15,957 nucleotides of DNA from Clostridia bacterium (lineage in GTDB: Bacteria > Bacillota_A > Clostridia > Oscillospirales > CAG-272), in contig JAFQPF010000046.1 of the NCBI GenBank assembly GCA_017411885.1, positions 1-15,957 of the forward strand, given 5' to 3'. Each line of letters begins with the position of its first letter. Within the stretch, counting starts at the first letter, position 1. Below the pieces are notes generated by a model. The model did not search any database and was not told the DNA's origin. It saw only the letters and a program-made list of their open reading frames with translations. A program made the position numbers and the translations under genes. Shown piece after piece: positions 6,693-13,508 of the stretch.

Positions 6693-7403
6693 TTAATCCC
6701 ACCACGATTTGATCCAATTGACAATAGCCTTGCCCGGGTTGAACGCTTTTGTTTGGACTGTTTCCGTCTGCATTATGTGAACATCTGCACCTGCGCCAAG
6801 ACCAATTGAAAGTTGAACTCCTACCCACGATGAACCGAAAATTCCTTTATGTTCATAATTGTCAGGCAAAAAGATAGCATCTGCACCTAAGTATCCTAAG
6901 TCACCGCCAGATACACCAATGCTACCGGATAGTCCGGTCAATTCGTCAACATTATCAAGCACTGTTACATGCTTTGATAAAGCGATTCCAGCATCAACAC
7001 CACCGATATACATAGTATCATTATCACTTGGAATAGCTTTAGAATAAAATAACACTATGTTGCCCTTATCATCCGTTGAATAACCAATAGACAAACTAAC
7101 TCCAAAAATTGCAGTAGCGTTAACAGTAATTGATGTAGACTTAGTGAAAAAACCTAAAACATCAAAGTTCATCACCGGGTTATTCCAGCAATAAGCGTAC
7201 ATATTGTAGCCTAATACAGAATGGTTGTCGACCAACTCATCCGCGTTGATGAACCTACCTGCCGCGGGATCATAGTATCTGCTCTTGAGGTAGTAGAGGT
7301 TAGTCTCAGAGTCGTAGTAATAACCTCTGTATCTGAACGGGTTGAGCGTGCCGATGCCGTTTGTATCAAGCGTTATCGTGCAGTTGCCCCACGCATCGCA
7401 ACT
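6693..7403 (-). CDS. orphan Rhs core C-terminus with variable tip domain (fragment without its own start)
   Basis: Read leftward from 7403 the frame gives DAWGN, then NPFRYRGYYYDSETNLYYL, SRYYDPAAGRFINADE and YAYCWNNPVMNFDVLGFF, the canonical C-terminal hallmark of Rhs/YD-repeat cores. About 150 residues of unrelated, Gly-rich, beta-looking tip follow (for example GVSLSIGYS and VGVQLSIGLGAGADVHI), ending in IVNWIKSWWD. In full-length Rhs proteins this tip is the toxin or effector released from the shell. TAA and TGA codons stand immediately upstream (around 7404-7409), inside the -10 region of a promoter-bearing repeat. No ATG with a ribosome binding site is in frame; the first possible starts are TTG 7235 or an internal ATG. 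The piece is therefore a displaced or silent cassette rather than a complete gene. I do not recognise the tip family, and it may be a pore-forming or carrier domain. Confidence 0.75.
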   Translation of the reverse strand, partial: SCDAWGNCTITLDTNGIGTLNPFRYRGYYYDSETNLYYLKSRYYDPAAGRFINADELVDNHSVLGYNMYAYCWNNPVMNFDVLGFFTKSTSITVNATAIFGVSLSIGYSTDDKGNIVLFYSKAIPSDNDTMYIGGVDAGIALSKHVTVLDNVDELTGLSGSIGVSGGDLGYLGADAIFLPDNYEHKGIFGSSWVGVQLSIGLGAGADVHIMQTETVQTKAFNPGKAIVNWIKSWWD

Positions 7404-7455
7404 TCATTATACCCTTACAGCTCGGTTTTGTCAATATAAAGGAATCCCCGCGGTC
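7381..7455. repeat. direct repeat copy 1: promoter fused to Rhs DAWGN motif
   Basis: About 75 bases, nearly identical to 8241-8316. The visible differences are one substitution (7399 versus 8259) and one extra C in copy 2. Read leftward the repeat contains half of a GC-rich hairpin, a TTGACA-N17-TATAAT promoter and the codons DAWGN(C). Sequence on both sides diverges completely. Confidence 0.9.
7406..7434 (-). promoter_or_regulatory. perfect-consensus sigma-A promoter heading Rhs cassette 1
   Basis: Leftward TTGACA (7429-7434), exactly 17 bases, TATAAT (7406-7411). Transcription would start at about 7399, inside the first Rhs codons. It reads through the Rhs fragment and the downstream membrane protein to the terminator at 6171-6197. 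Confidence 0.8.
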
Positions 7456-7470
7456 AAATGACCGCGGGGA
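7445..7470 (-). terminator. hairpin after the lipoprotein gene
   Basis: TCCCCGCGGTCA (7445-7456) and its perfect complement (7459-7470) form a 12-bp GC-rich stem 17 bases after the lipoprotein stop codon. The following T-tract (ATTCCTTT) is weak. The left arm belongs to the direct repeat; copy 2 at 8305-8316 keeps only this half and so has no hairpin. Confidence 0.65.
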
Positions 7471-7487
7471 GGGAAGAATTATTACAC

Positions 7488-7973
7488 CTATTTGCTCATA
7501 TCAAATGTCTTGCTGATTTCAACAACTGTATCATAATCAAGTGAGTCGTTTAGTACCACAAAAAATATGTTTTTGTCTGTTGAATAAAAGTCAAAAAATG
7601 TTATCTCGCATTCTTCATTGTCGATTGACCACTTTTGTTTTCCGACGATTGCACTATTTGAAAGTGTCTCGCTTAACAAAAGTTTCTGATATATAGCATT
7701 CTTTCCCAACGCTTTAGATAATTTCTCCAAATAATCGTTTTTGTACGTTACTCCAACAGCAAGCGTACCAACTTCTTGGTTCTTCGAAGAATCCCTGAAT
7801 TCTAAATAATAATTCCCATTTTCCTCAATGCATATCATTTCCTGCGGAAGATCAAAAGCACCTACATCAGGAATATTTACTACGTTTAAATTTCCGTCAT
7901 TGTCTGAACAAGCAAAAAAGAAAACAGTAACAACAGCTATAATAATAGCCAAAACACAAAATCGGTTTACCAT
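7488..7973 (-). CDS. small putative lipoprotein in orphan cassette 2
   Basis: The 161-residue protein has a signal peptide of lipoprotein type: a short basic start (MVNRF), a long hydrophobic run and a lipobox FFAC with Cys22 as the predicted lipidated residue, then a polar SDNDGN linker. It should be anchored on the outside of the cytoplasmic membrane. The mature part (IPDVGAFDLPQEMICIEENG onward) is not recognised; it looks like a compact alpha/beta domain and ends in TFDMSK. The start ATG overlaps the stop of an upstream 61-codon frame (ATGGTAA), as in translationally coupled toxin-immunity pairs. A terminator hairpin follows. An immunity role against an extracellular Rhs tip is inferred from this position alone. 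Base composition is clearly AT-rich compared with the Rnf or SCIFF genes. Confidence 0.65.
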   Translation of the reverse strand: MVNRFCVLAIIIAVVTVFFFACSDNDGNLNVVNIPDVGAFDLPQEMICIEENGNYYLEFRDSSKNQEVGTLAVGVTYKNDYLEKLSKALGKNAIYQKLLLSETLSNSAIVGKQKWSIDNEECEITFFDFYSTDKNIFFVVLNDSLDYDTVVEISKTFDMSK

Positions 7974-8152
7974 AAATATTCCTCAATTTCTTTAATTGAA
8001 TCCTTCATGCCCTCCACGAATGATAATTTGAATTTGATCAAAAGTTTCATGGCCTGTGCATCTTGGAAAAACCATGCATTACTATCATATCCTGTTTTTT
8101 CACTATCCATGCCACCAATATCAGCAACTTTGATATGCACCTCCAAAAGTGT
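7967..8152 (-). pseudogene. remnant of the cassette 2 tip (toxin-like) reading frame
   Basis: A leftward frame of 61 codons, open from a TAG inside the palindrome, contains VADIGGMDSEKTGYDSNAW and FVEGMKDSIKEIEEYLW and stops at TAA 7967-7969, overlapping the lipoprotein ATG. Upstream, a different frame carries HKLITAFDIIGNKIKERLK, so the original protein seems to be frameshifted and interrupted by the palindrome at 8130-8175. The family is not recognised. The coding character is judged from amino-acid composition and from the stop/start overlap, so confidence is limited. Confidence 0.4.
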
Positions 8153-8175
8153 CTAACTTTTGGGGTGCATATCAA
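8130..8175. repeat. 46-bp near-perfect palindrome, possible MITE or fused IS ends
   Basis: The left arm (8130-8150) and right arm (8156-8175) are complementary except for one unpaired base, around a GTCTA centre. The motif AAAAGTTAGACA next to TGCACC resembles terminal inverted repeats of some IS3/IS150-group elements, from memory only. It lies in the broken tip frame of cassette 2. If the flanking ATAT is a target duplication, the inserted unit would be 36 bases. Confidence 0.6.
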
Positions 8176-8240
8176 TTTTAGTCTTTCTTTAATTTTGTTT
8201 CCAATAATATCGAAAGCTGTAATAAGTTTATGTCTTGATA

Positions 8241-8316
8241 CAGTTGCCCCACGCATCGTAACTTCATTATACCCTTACAGCTCGGTTTTGTCAATATAAA
8301 GGAATCCCCCGCGGTC
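8241..8316. repeat. direct repeat copy 2: promoter fused to Rhs YDAWGN motif
   Basis: This is the partner of 7381-7455. Read leftward it has TTGACA-N17-TATAAT, then TAC GAT GCG TGG GGC AAC (YDAWGN), which keeps the Tyr that copy 1 has changed to Cys. The Rhs frame then ends after four more codons (C-I-K-T) at TAA, so this copy has lost the rest of the Rhs core. Confidence 0.9.
8266..8294 (-). promoter_or_regulatory. perfect-consensus sigma-A promoter heading cassette 2
   Basis: Leftward TTGACA (8289-8294), 17 bases, TATAAT (8266-8271), identical to the copy at 7406-7434. It would transcribe the tip remnant and the lipoprotein gene and points away from the divergent rnf promoter. Confidence 0.8.
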
Positions 8317-8378
8317 TTGCCGGTTATTACCCATTCTCGCTTGTTAAAAAGATAACACAGAAAAGTGCGCGCTTTGTA

Positions 8379-8407
8379 TTGAAATTTTGTGCAGTATATA
8401 GTATAAT
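8379..8407 (+). promoter_or_regulatory. sigma-A promoter of the rnf operon
   Basis: TTGAAA (8379-8384), a 17-base spacer and a consensus TATAAT (8402-8407) lie about 85 bases upstream of the rnfC start. The leader (about 8414-8480) shows no strong hairpin or known riboswitch. Confidence 0.75.
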
Positions 8408-8492
8408 GTATGATATAGTGCGATGTGTGCGGCGTATTTGCCCCCCATTTGCACGATTATCAAAGTAATTCATTTTTAACGAGGTGATAGTC

Positions 8493-9839
8493 TTGGCAAA
8501 AACCTTCCGCGGCGGTATTCATCTTAACGAGCACAAGCATACCGAAAAATGCCCGATCGAGAAGCTTCCCGCCCCCGAATACGTTTCTATACCAATGTCA
8601 CAGCACATAGGCGCGCACTGTACTCCGCTTGTAAAGGCGGGCGACAAGGTCAACAAGGGCCAGCTTATCGGTGCCGCAGAACAGGGACTTTACTGTCCGA
8701 TACATTCAAGCGTTTCCGGCACTGTCCGCGCTATTGAGGAGAAAAAGCTCAATTCGGGCGCGACTGTACTTAACGTGATTATCGACAACGACTTTGAGGA
8801 AAGGCTTGATCCTTCAATAAAGCCCTTTGACAAGAAGCTTGTCGAAACAACCCCCGAGGAGATCGTAGATATCGTAAGAAACGCCGGTATTTCGGGTATG
8901 GGCGGTGCTACCTTCCCGACCTTCGCAAAAATTTCCTCGGCACTTGGCAAGATCGAAACGATCATTATAAACTGCGCCGAGTGCGAGCCGTTTATCACAG
9001 CCAACCACAGGCTTATAGTTGAAAATCCCGCGGCGGTCATAAACGGACTCAAGATACTTCTCAAGACCTTCTCTCTCAGAGAGGGTATCATCGCGGTCGA
9101 GGATAACAAGCCCGACGGTATCGCAAGGCTCAATGAGCTTATCGGCGACTCGAAGATGATAAGAGTTGAGGAATTAAAGACAAAATATCCGCAGGGCGAT
9201 GAGCGTCAGATCATTTACGCGCTCACCGGCAAGGAGCTTCCTATGGGCAAGCTTCCGGCAGACGTCGGATGCGTTATTTTCAACGCGGAGACCTGCTCGT
9301 CGATCTTCAATGCCTTTGCAACAGGTATGCCGCTTATCGAGCGTATAGTAACGGTGGACGGAGACTGCGTAAGCTATCCGAAGAATCTGCTCGTTCCGAT
9401 AGGCACACCCTACTCGGTGCTTATAGATTTCTGCGGCGGACTCAAAAAGACGCCGTGGAAGATAGTCAACGGCGGACCTATGATGGGTACGGCACAGTGG
9501 GATATAAACGCGCCTGTAACCAAGGGTACGTCTGCGATACTCGTTTTATCAAACGAATACGATAAAAAGTACGAGCAGGCACCCACCTGTATCAGATGCG
9601 GACGCTGTGTACGCGGCTGCCCGATGCACCTGATGCCGAATTACCTCGGCTTGCTTGCGGAGCAGAACAAATACGAGCTTGCGGAGCAGTTTGATATTAT
9701 GAGCTGCGTGGAATGCGGAAGCTGCTCTTACAACTGCCCCGGAAACGTGCCTATAGTTCAGCACATCCGTGCTGCCAAGGGCGAGATCAACGAACGAAGA
9801 CGCGCAAAGGCGGCTCAGCTTGCGGCGTCTCAGAAATAA
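8493..9839 (+). CDS. rnfC: Rnf electron transport complex subunit C
   Basis: RnfC is the peripheral NADH/flavin and iron-sulfur subunit of the ion-translocating ferredoxin:NAD+ oxidoreductase. The 448-residue product starts (M)AKTFRGGIHLNEHK, contains the flavin/NAD-binding Rossmann-type region around GMGGATFPTFAK and EPFITANHRL, an SLBB-like domain, and two [4Fe-4S] motifs near the C-terminus: CIRCGRCVRGCP and CVECGSCSYNCP. I chose TTG 8493 because AGGTGA sits five bases upstream and the protein then starts at the conserved KTFRGG block. GTG 8484 is possible but overlaps the ribosome binding site. This is the first gene of the operon, 21 bases before rnfD. Confidence 0.95.
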   Translation: MAKTFRGGIHLNEHKHTEKCPIEKLPAPEYVSIPMSQHIGAHCTPLVKAGDKVNKGQLIGAAEQGLYCPIHSSVSGTVRAIEEKKLNSGATVLNVIIDNDFEERLDPSIKPFDKKLVETTPEEIVDIVRNAGISGMGGATFPTFAKISSALGKIETIIINCAECEPFITANHRLIVENPAAVINGLKILLKTFSLREGIIAVEDNKPDGIARLNELIGDSKMIRVEELKTKYPQGDERQIIYALTGKELPMGKLPADVGCVIFNAETCSSIFNAFATGMPLIERIVTVDGDCVSYPKNLLVPIGTPYSVLIDFCGGLKKTPWKIVNGGPMMGTAQWDINAPVTKGTSAILVLSNEYDKKYEQAPTCIRCGRCVRGCPMHLMPNYLGLLAEQNKYELAEQFDIMSCVECGSCSYNCPGNVPIVQHIRAAKGEINERRRAKAAQLAASQK

Positions 9840-9860
9840 TCGGGAAAGGACGGTCTTGTT

Positions 9861-10886
9861 ATGAATAATATTACAACCGCTAAGGAATTTAACGGTCTTT
9901 TGACCGTGTCCCCGTCGCCTCACTTAAAGCACCGCGATACCACGCGCACGATAATGATCACGGTAATGCTCGCGCTCTTGCCGAGCCTTATATGGTCGAT
10001 CGTGACCTTCGGCTGGCGTTCGCTCACCGTAAGCGTGATATCGGTCGCATCCTGCGTGCTTTGGGAATTTCTGTTCCAGTTTATCTTCAAAAGACCGGTT
10101 ACCGTGCTTGATTTTTCGGCGGCGTTAACCGGTATGCTGATCGCGCTCAATCTTCCGGTAACCGTTCCGCTCTGGCTTTTGCCTCTTGCGGCGTTCTTTG
10201 CGATAATCATCGTAAAGCAGCTTTTCGGCGGTATCGGTAAAAACGCGGTCAACCCCGCGCTTGCGGCGCGTGTTTTCCTCTTTTCGTGGACAAACCACAT
10301 AAGCGGAAAGGCGTTCGCAGCACCCGGAAGCCATGTCAACACCTTCAAGATAATGCTTTCGGAGGCTGAAATAGATGCAGTTGCATCGGCAACGCCTCTC
10401 GGTGCGCTTAAATCGGGCGCGCTTCCCGAAACAAGTGTTTTTGATATGTTCATAGGTCATATCCCCGGATGCATCGGTGAGGTTTCAGCTTTGCTTTTGC
10501 TTGTGGGCGGACTTATACTTATAGCAAGAAAGGTAATAACCTGGCATATACCCGTATCGTTTATCGCTACGGTATATCTTGTGACACTCATCTTCCCGGC
10601 AGGCAACGTCAATCCCTTTGATTTTGCGCTTTACGAGATCCTTTCGGGCGGACTGTTCATCGGTGCGATATTTATGGCGACCGATTACGCGACAAGCCCC
10701 GTTACAGGATCGGGCAGACTGATATTCGGCGTCGGCTGCGGCCTTATCACCGTATTCATCAGATATTTCGGCGGATATCCCGAGGGCGTGTCGTTTGCGA
10801 TACTTATTATGAATCTTCTTGTATGGTACATAGACAGATTCACAAAGCCTGTAAAATTCGGAGGTGGAAAATATGCCGAAAAATAA
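9861..10886 (+). CDS. rnfD: Rnf electron transport complex subunit D
   Basis: RnfD is an integral membrane subunit carrying a covalently bound FMN and is thought to form part of the ion path. The 341-residue protein has the family start TVSPSPHLKHRDTTRTIM, about nine or ten membrane segments, and GGIGKNAVNPALAARVFLF. The flavin-attachment region reads VASATPLGALKSG, with the acceptor Thr in SATPL. It ends with AIFMATDYATSPVTGSGRLIFG and GGYPEGVSFAILIMN, both diagnostic of RnfD/NqrB. The ATG has AAAGGA upstream. Its stop overlaps the start of rnfG by 14 bases. Confidence 0.95.
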   Translation: MNNITTAKEFNGLLTVSPSPHLKHRDTTRTIMITVMLALLPSLIWSIVTFGWRSLTVSVISVASCVLWEFLFQFIFKRPVTVLDFSAALTGMLIALNLPVTVPLWLLPLAAFFAIIIVKQLFGGIGKNAVNPALAARVFLFSWTNHISGKAFAAPGSHVNTFKIMLSEAEIDAVASATPLGALKSGALPETSVFDMFIGHIPGCIGEVSALLLLVGGLILIARKVITWHIPVSFIATVYLVTLIFPAGNVNPFDFALYEILSGGLFIGAIFMATDYATSPVTGSGRLIFGVGCGLITVFIRYFGGYPEGVSFAILIMNLLVWYIDRFTKPVKFGGGKYAEK

Positions 10887-12291
10887 GATCAAAAAGCAAG
10901 AATCCGAAATCTTTTTCGGTGTTGCGGATAACGACGATACAACGAATGATATTGGCTATATAGAGGTAGACCCGAGCGAATTTGAATTTATCGTGCCGAC
11001 AGAATATGCTCCCGAAAAGATTGAGGAGCTTGTCCCGTCGGAGGATGAAGTTATCGAAGACGAAGAAATCGAAGAAGAAAAGCCTGAAAAGAAAGAAAAG
11101 GTCAAGCCCGTCAAGGAAAAGGCTGAAAAAAAGCCTGCCGTTAAATCTCAGGGCAATACCCAAAAAGCAAAAAAGCCGCAGGAAAACAAAAAAGCTCCTG
11201 CTAAAGCTAAAAAGGAGCAGACCACCGCAGGCTTTATCGCTACCGTAACGCTTAAGCTTCTCGTTATATGCGCGGTGGTAGCGGCTATGCTCGCTTTCGT
11301 ATACAGTATAACCGATCCTATCATAAAGGAAAACGAATACAGAAAAAAGGAAGCGGCAATTACCGAATTCTTCCCCGAAAAGACCTCGTTTGAGGCAATG
11401 CCCACGGAAATTGAAGACGTTGACGAGCTTTACGTTGTATACAAGGACGCAGAAAAGCTCGGTTATTGCGCAAGCGTGTCGCCCGCAGGCTTTGGCGGAG
11501 CTGTCAAGATGATGGTCGGCGTCGGTTTCGGTAAAATGATCATCGGAGTTAAGGTGATCGAGCACGCCGAAACGGCAGGTGTAGGTACCAACGCGTTAAG
11601 CGGCGAGTACTTAAGCAAATACATAGGTGAGCACGGAGACAAGATCGTTCTCGGAGAAACTGTTGACGCTTATGCAAGCGCGACCATTACCTCTACTGCG
11701 GTAAACGACGGTATCAACGCCGCGCTTTCGGCAAACGATGCGGTATTCGGTGGCGAGGAAGCGATAGTTGAGCGCGTTATGCCCGAGGGAACGGTAAGCA
11801 TTGACGAAGCCTTCCACGGTGCAGACGGCTACGGCGGCTTCTACGGCTGGCTTACAGACGTTGAGCATATTGAAGAAAAGGCTGAAGAGGGCTTCTCTCC
11901 CTTTGACGAGATATACCTCTTCAAGGCTAAAAAGGCAGACGGCAGTGTATCCGATAACGGATACGCGGCAATAGTCACTGTTACAAGCGAAAGCGGCTGG
12001 GCAAAGATCATGGTCGGCACTTACTATAAGACACAGCTCGGCATAAGATTTCTGGATTACGAGGGCGAGGGCTTTAAGACACTTGCTCTTGACAGTGAAT
12101 ATCTCAAGGGCTATAAGCAGAATATAGCAAATCCGATCCCGCTTGTATACGGAGAAACCATCCCCGTTCACCCGAGCGCAGATCTTGAAGCACGCGCGAT
12201 CGCCGAAAAGGCATCCGAGGTGCTCGCATTCTATCCCGAATATCTTGAAAAGGTAGCTACTGTTACTGCAGATGAGGAGGTGATCGCATGA
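10873..12291 (+). CDS. rnfG: Rnf electron transport complex subunit G, enlarged with duplicated FMN-binding domain
   Basis: RnfG anchors a covalently FMN-binding domain on the outer membrane face. The 472-residue product is over twice the usual ~200. Residues 1-115 are a charged low-complexity tail (Glu/Asp-rich, then Lys/Ala/Pro-rich), followed by one membrane helix at about 120-145 (LKLLVICAVVAAMLAFVYSI). The FMN domain spans about 197-285 and includes GFGGAVKMMVGVGFG, YLSKYIGEHG and the attachment motif YASATITSTAV, with Ala-Ser where Ser-Gly is common. A second stretch (about 363-455) aligns with it (GYAAIVTVTSESGWAKIMVG, YLKGYKQNIANPIPLVYGET) but has no attachment motif. ATG 10873 follows GGAGGT; GTG 10864 would add three residues. 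Its TGA overlaps the rnfE ATG. Confidence 0.92.
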   Translation: MPKNKIKKQESEIFFGVADNDDTTNDIGYIEVDPSEFEFIVPTEYAPEKIEELVPSEDEVIEDEEIEEEKPEKKEKVKPVKEKAEKKPAVKSQGNTQKAKKPQENKKAPAKAKKEQTTAGFIATVTLKLLVICAVVAAMLAFVYSITDPIIKENEYRKKEAAITEFFPEKTSFEAMPTEIEDVDELYVVYKDAEKLGYCASVSPAGFGGAVKMMVGVGFGKMIIGVKVIEHAETAGVGTNALSGEYLSKYIGEHGDKIVLGETVDAYASATITSTAVNDGINAALSANDAVFGGEEAIVERVMPEGTVSIDEAFHGADGYGGFYGWLTDVEHIEEKAEEGFSPFDEIYLFKAKKADGSVSDNGYAAIVTVTSESGWAKIMVGTYYKTQLGIRFLDYEGEGFKTLALDSEYLKGYKQNIANPIPLVYGETIPVHPSADLEARAIAEKASEVLAFYPEYLEKVATVTADEEVIA

Positions 12292-12917
12292 GCGAAAACA
12301 AAAAAAGCTTAGGCAAGCTCTTTTCCGAGGCTTTGTTTGAAAATAATCCCGTTTTAGGTCAGCTGTTGGGTATGTGCTCAACGCTTGCGGTCACGACCTC
12401 GGTCATCAACTCGCTCGGTATGGGTGTGGCAACGACAGCGGTTCTCTTCTTTTCAAACATATTTATATCGCTTTTGAGAAACTTCATCCCCAAGGAAGTC
12501 AGAATCGCTTCCTACATAGTAATCATTTCCGGCTTCGTTACAGCCGTACAGTTCCTTATGCAGGCGTACTTCGAGGACCTTTACGCTTCGCTCGGACTGT
12601 TCATTCCGCTTATCGTCGTTAACTGCATAATACTCGGCAGAGCCGAGGCATTTGCCTCCAAAAACGGAGTAGGTGCATCTGCGATCGACGGCCTGTTTAT
12701 GGGAGTCGGTTATACTATAGCACTCTTCGTGCTTGGAACGATAAGAGAAGTGCTCGGAAACGGTACGTTTCTGGGCTACAGCCTGTTCGGAGAAGGCTTT
12801 GAGCCGATCCGTATGATCGCTCAGGCTCCCGGCGCGTTTATCGTGCTCGGCGTGCTTATCGCGGCTATGAATTTTGCATTATCAAGAAAAAGGAGTAAGG
12901 AGGCACACAAGCAATGA
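12288..12917 (+). CDS. rnfE: Rnf electron transport complex subunit E
   Basis: RnfE is a small membrane subunit that pairs with RnfA to form the [2Fe-2S]-bearing core of the pump. The 209-residue protein has the family signatures NPVLGQLLGMCSTLAVTTS near the N-terminus, RNFIPKEVRIASYIVIISGF, and GLFIPLIVVNCIILGRAEAFA with the conserved cysteine in the membrane, plus about six hydrophobic segments. It starts in the ATGA overlap with rnfG and ends in an ATGA overlap with rnfA, so translation of these genes is coupled. The C-terminal basic tail RKRSKEAHKQ is normal. Confidence 0.95.
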   Translation: MSENKKSLGKLFSEALFENNPVLGQLLGMCSTLAVTTSVINSLGMGVATTAVLFFSNIFISLLRNFIPKEVRIASYIVIISGFVTAVQFLMQAYFEDLYASLGLFIPLIVVNCIILGRAEAFASKNGVGASAIDGLFMGVGYTIALFVLGTIREVLGNGTFLGYSLFGEGFEPIRMIAQAPGAFIVLGVLIAAMNFALSRKRSKEAHKQ

Positions 12918-13492
12918 AAGAGATCCTTATCCTGATGCTTACGGCGGTTCTGATAGAAAACTACATATTCTCGCGTTTTCTCGGAATCTGCCCCTTCCTC
13001 GGCGTATCCGAAAAGCCGGATACCGCGCTCGGTATGGGCTTTGCGGTTATGTTCGTTATGACGCTTTCAAGCGCGGCGACCTATGCCGTTTACGAGTTCG
13101 TGCTTGTAAGATTCCATCTTGAATACCTTGAAACGATCGCGTTTATTCTTATAATCGCGGCACTCGTACAGTTTATCGAAATGTTCTTAAAGCGCTTTAT
13201 TCCCTCGCTTTACGGCGCGCTTGGAATATATCTGCCGCTTATAACCACGAACTGTGCGGTTCTGGGCGCAGTGCTTCTTAACGTAGATAACGGCTACAAT
13301 TTTATCGAATCGATCGCCTTCGGCTTTGCCTCGGCAGTAGGCTTTACGCTTGCTATCGTGATCTTTGCCGGCGTTCGTATGAGAGTTTCGCTTGCAAATC
13401 CTCCCCGCCCGTTCAAGGGAACACCGATCGCGCTTATCACCGCAGGTCTTATTGCGATGGCGTTCTCGGGCTTCTCGGGAATGAAGTTTTAA
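12914..13492 (+). CDS. rnfA: Rnf electron transport complex subunit A
   Basis: The 192-residue protein is a six-helix membrane subunit homologous to RnfE in opposite topology. Diagnostic blocks are ENYIFSRFLGICPFLGVS (conserved membrane cysteine of the shared cluster), the basic loop EMFLKRFIPSLYGALG, and GIYLPLITTNCAVLGAVLL. The ribosome binding site AAGGAGG lies inside the end of rnfE, and the ATG overlaps the rnfE stop. Length is standard for the family. Confidence 0.96.
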   Translation: MKEILILMLTAVLIENYIFSRFLGICPFLGVSEKPDTALGMGFAVMFVMTLSSAATYAVYEFVLVRFHLEYLETIAFILIIAALVQFIEMFLKRFIPSLYGALGIYLPLITTNCAVLGAVLLNVDNGYNFIESIAFGFASAVGFTLAIVIFAGVRMRVSLANPPRPFKGTPIALITAGLIAMAFSGFSGMKF

Positions 13493-13508
13493 TATAGGGG
13501 GGACTTAA

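Noticed and set aside
8047..8256. Leftward frame starting MRGATVSRHK as an intact gene
   Set aside because: The ATG lies within the repeat at the predicted transcription start, and the frame runs through the palindrome and then out of phase with the better coding signal. Only its first part (ITAFDIIGNKIKERL) looks like a coding remnant.
7381..8316. CRISPR array or integron attC-like repeats
   Set aside because: There are only two full copies ~860 bases apart, they contain a promoter and coding motif rather than a palindromic recombination site, and no cas or integrase gene is present.
8408..8492. Riboswitch in the rnf leader
   Set aside because: The leader is short, AT-rich and shows no conserved aptamer motif or terminator/antiterminator pair.
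10982..11248. Lys/Arg/Ser-rich frame that could pass for a nucleic-acid-binding protein
   Set aside because: It is a frame shadow of the Lys/Glu-rich low-complexity segment of RnfG.
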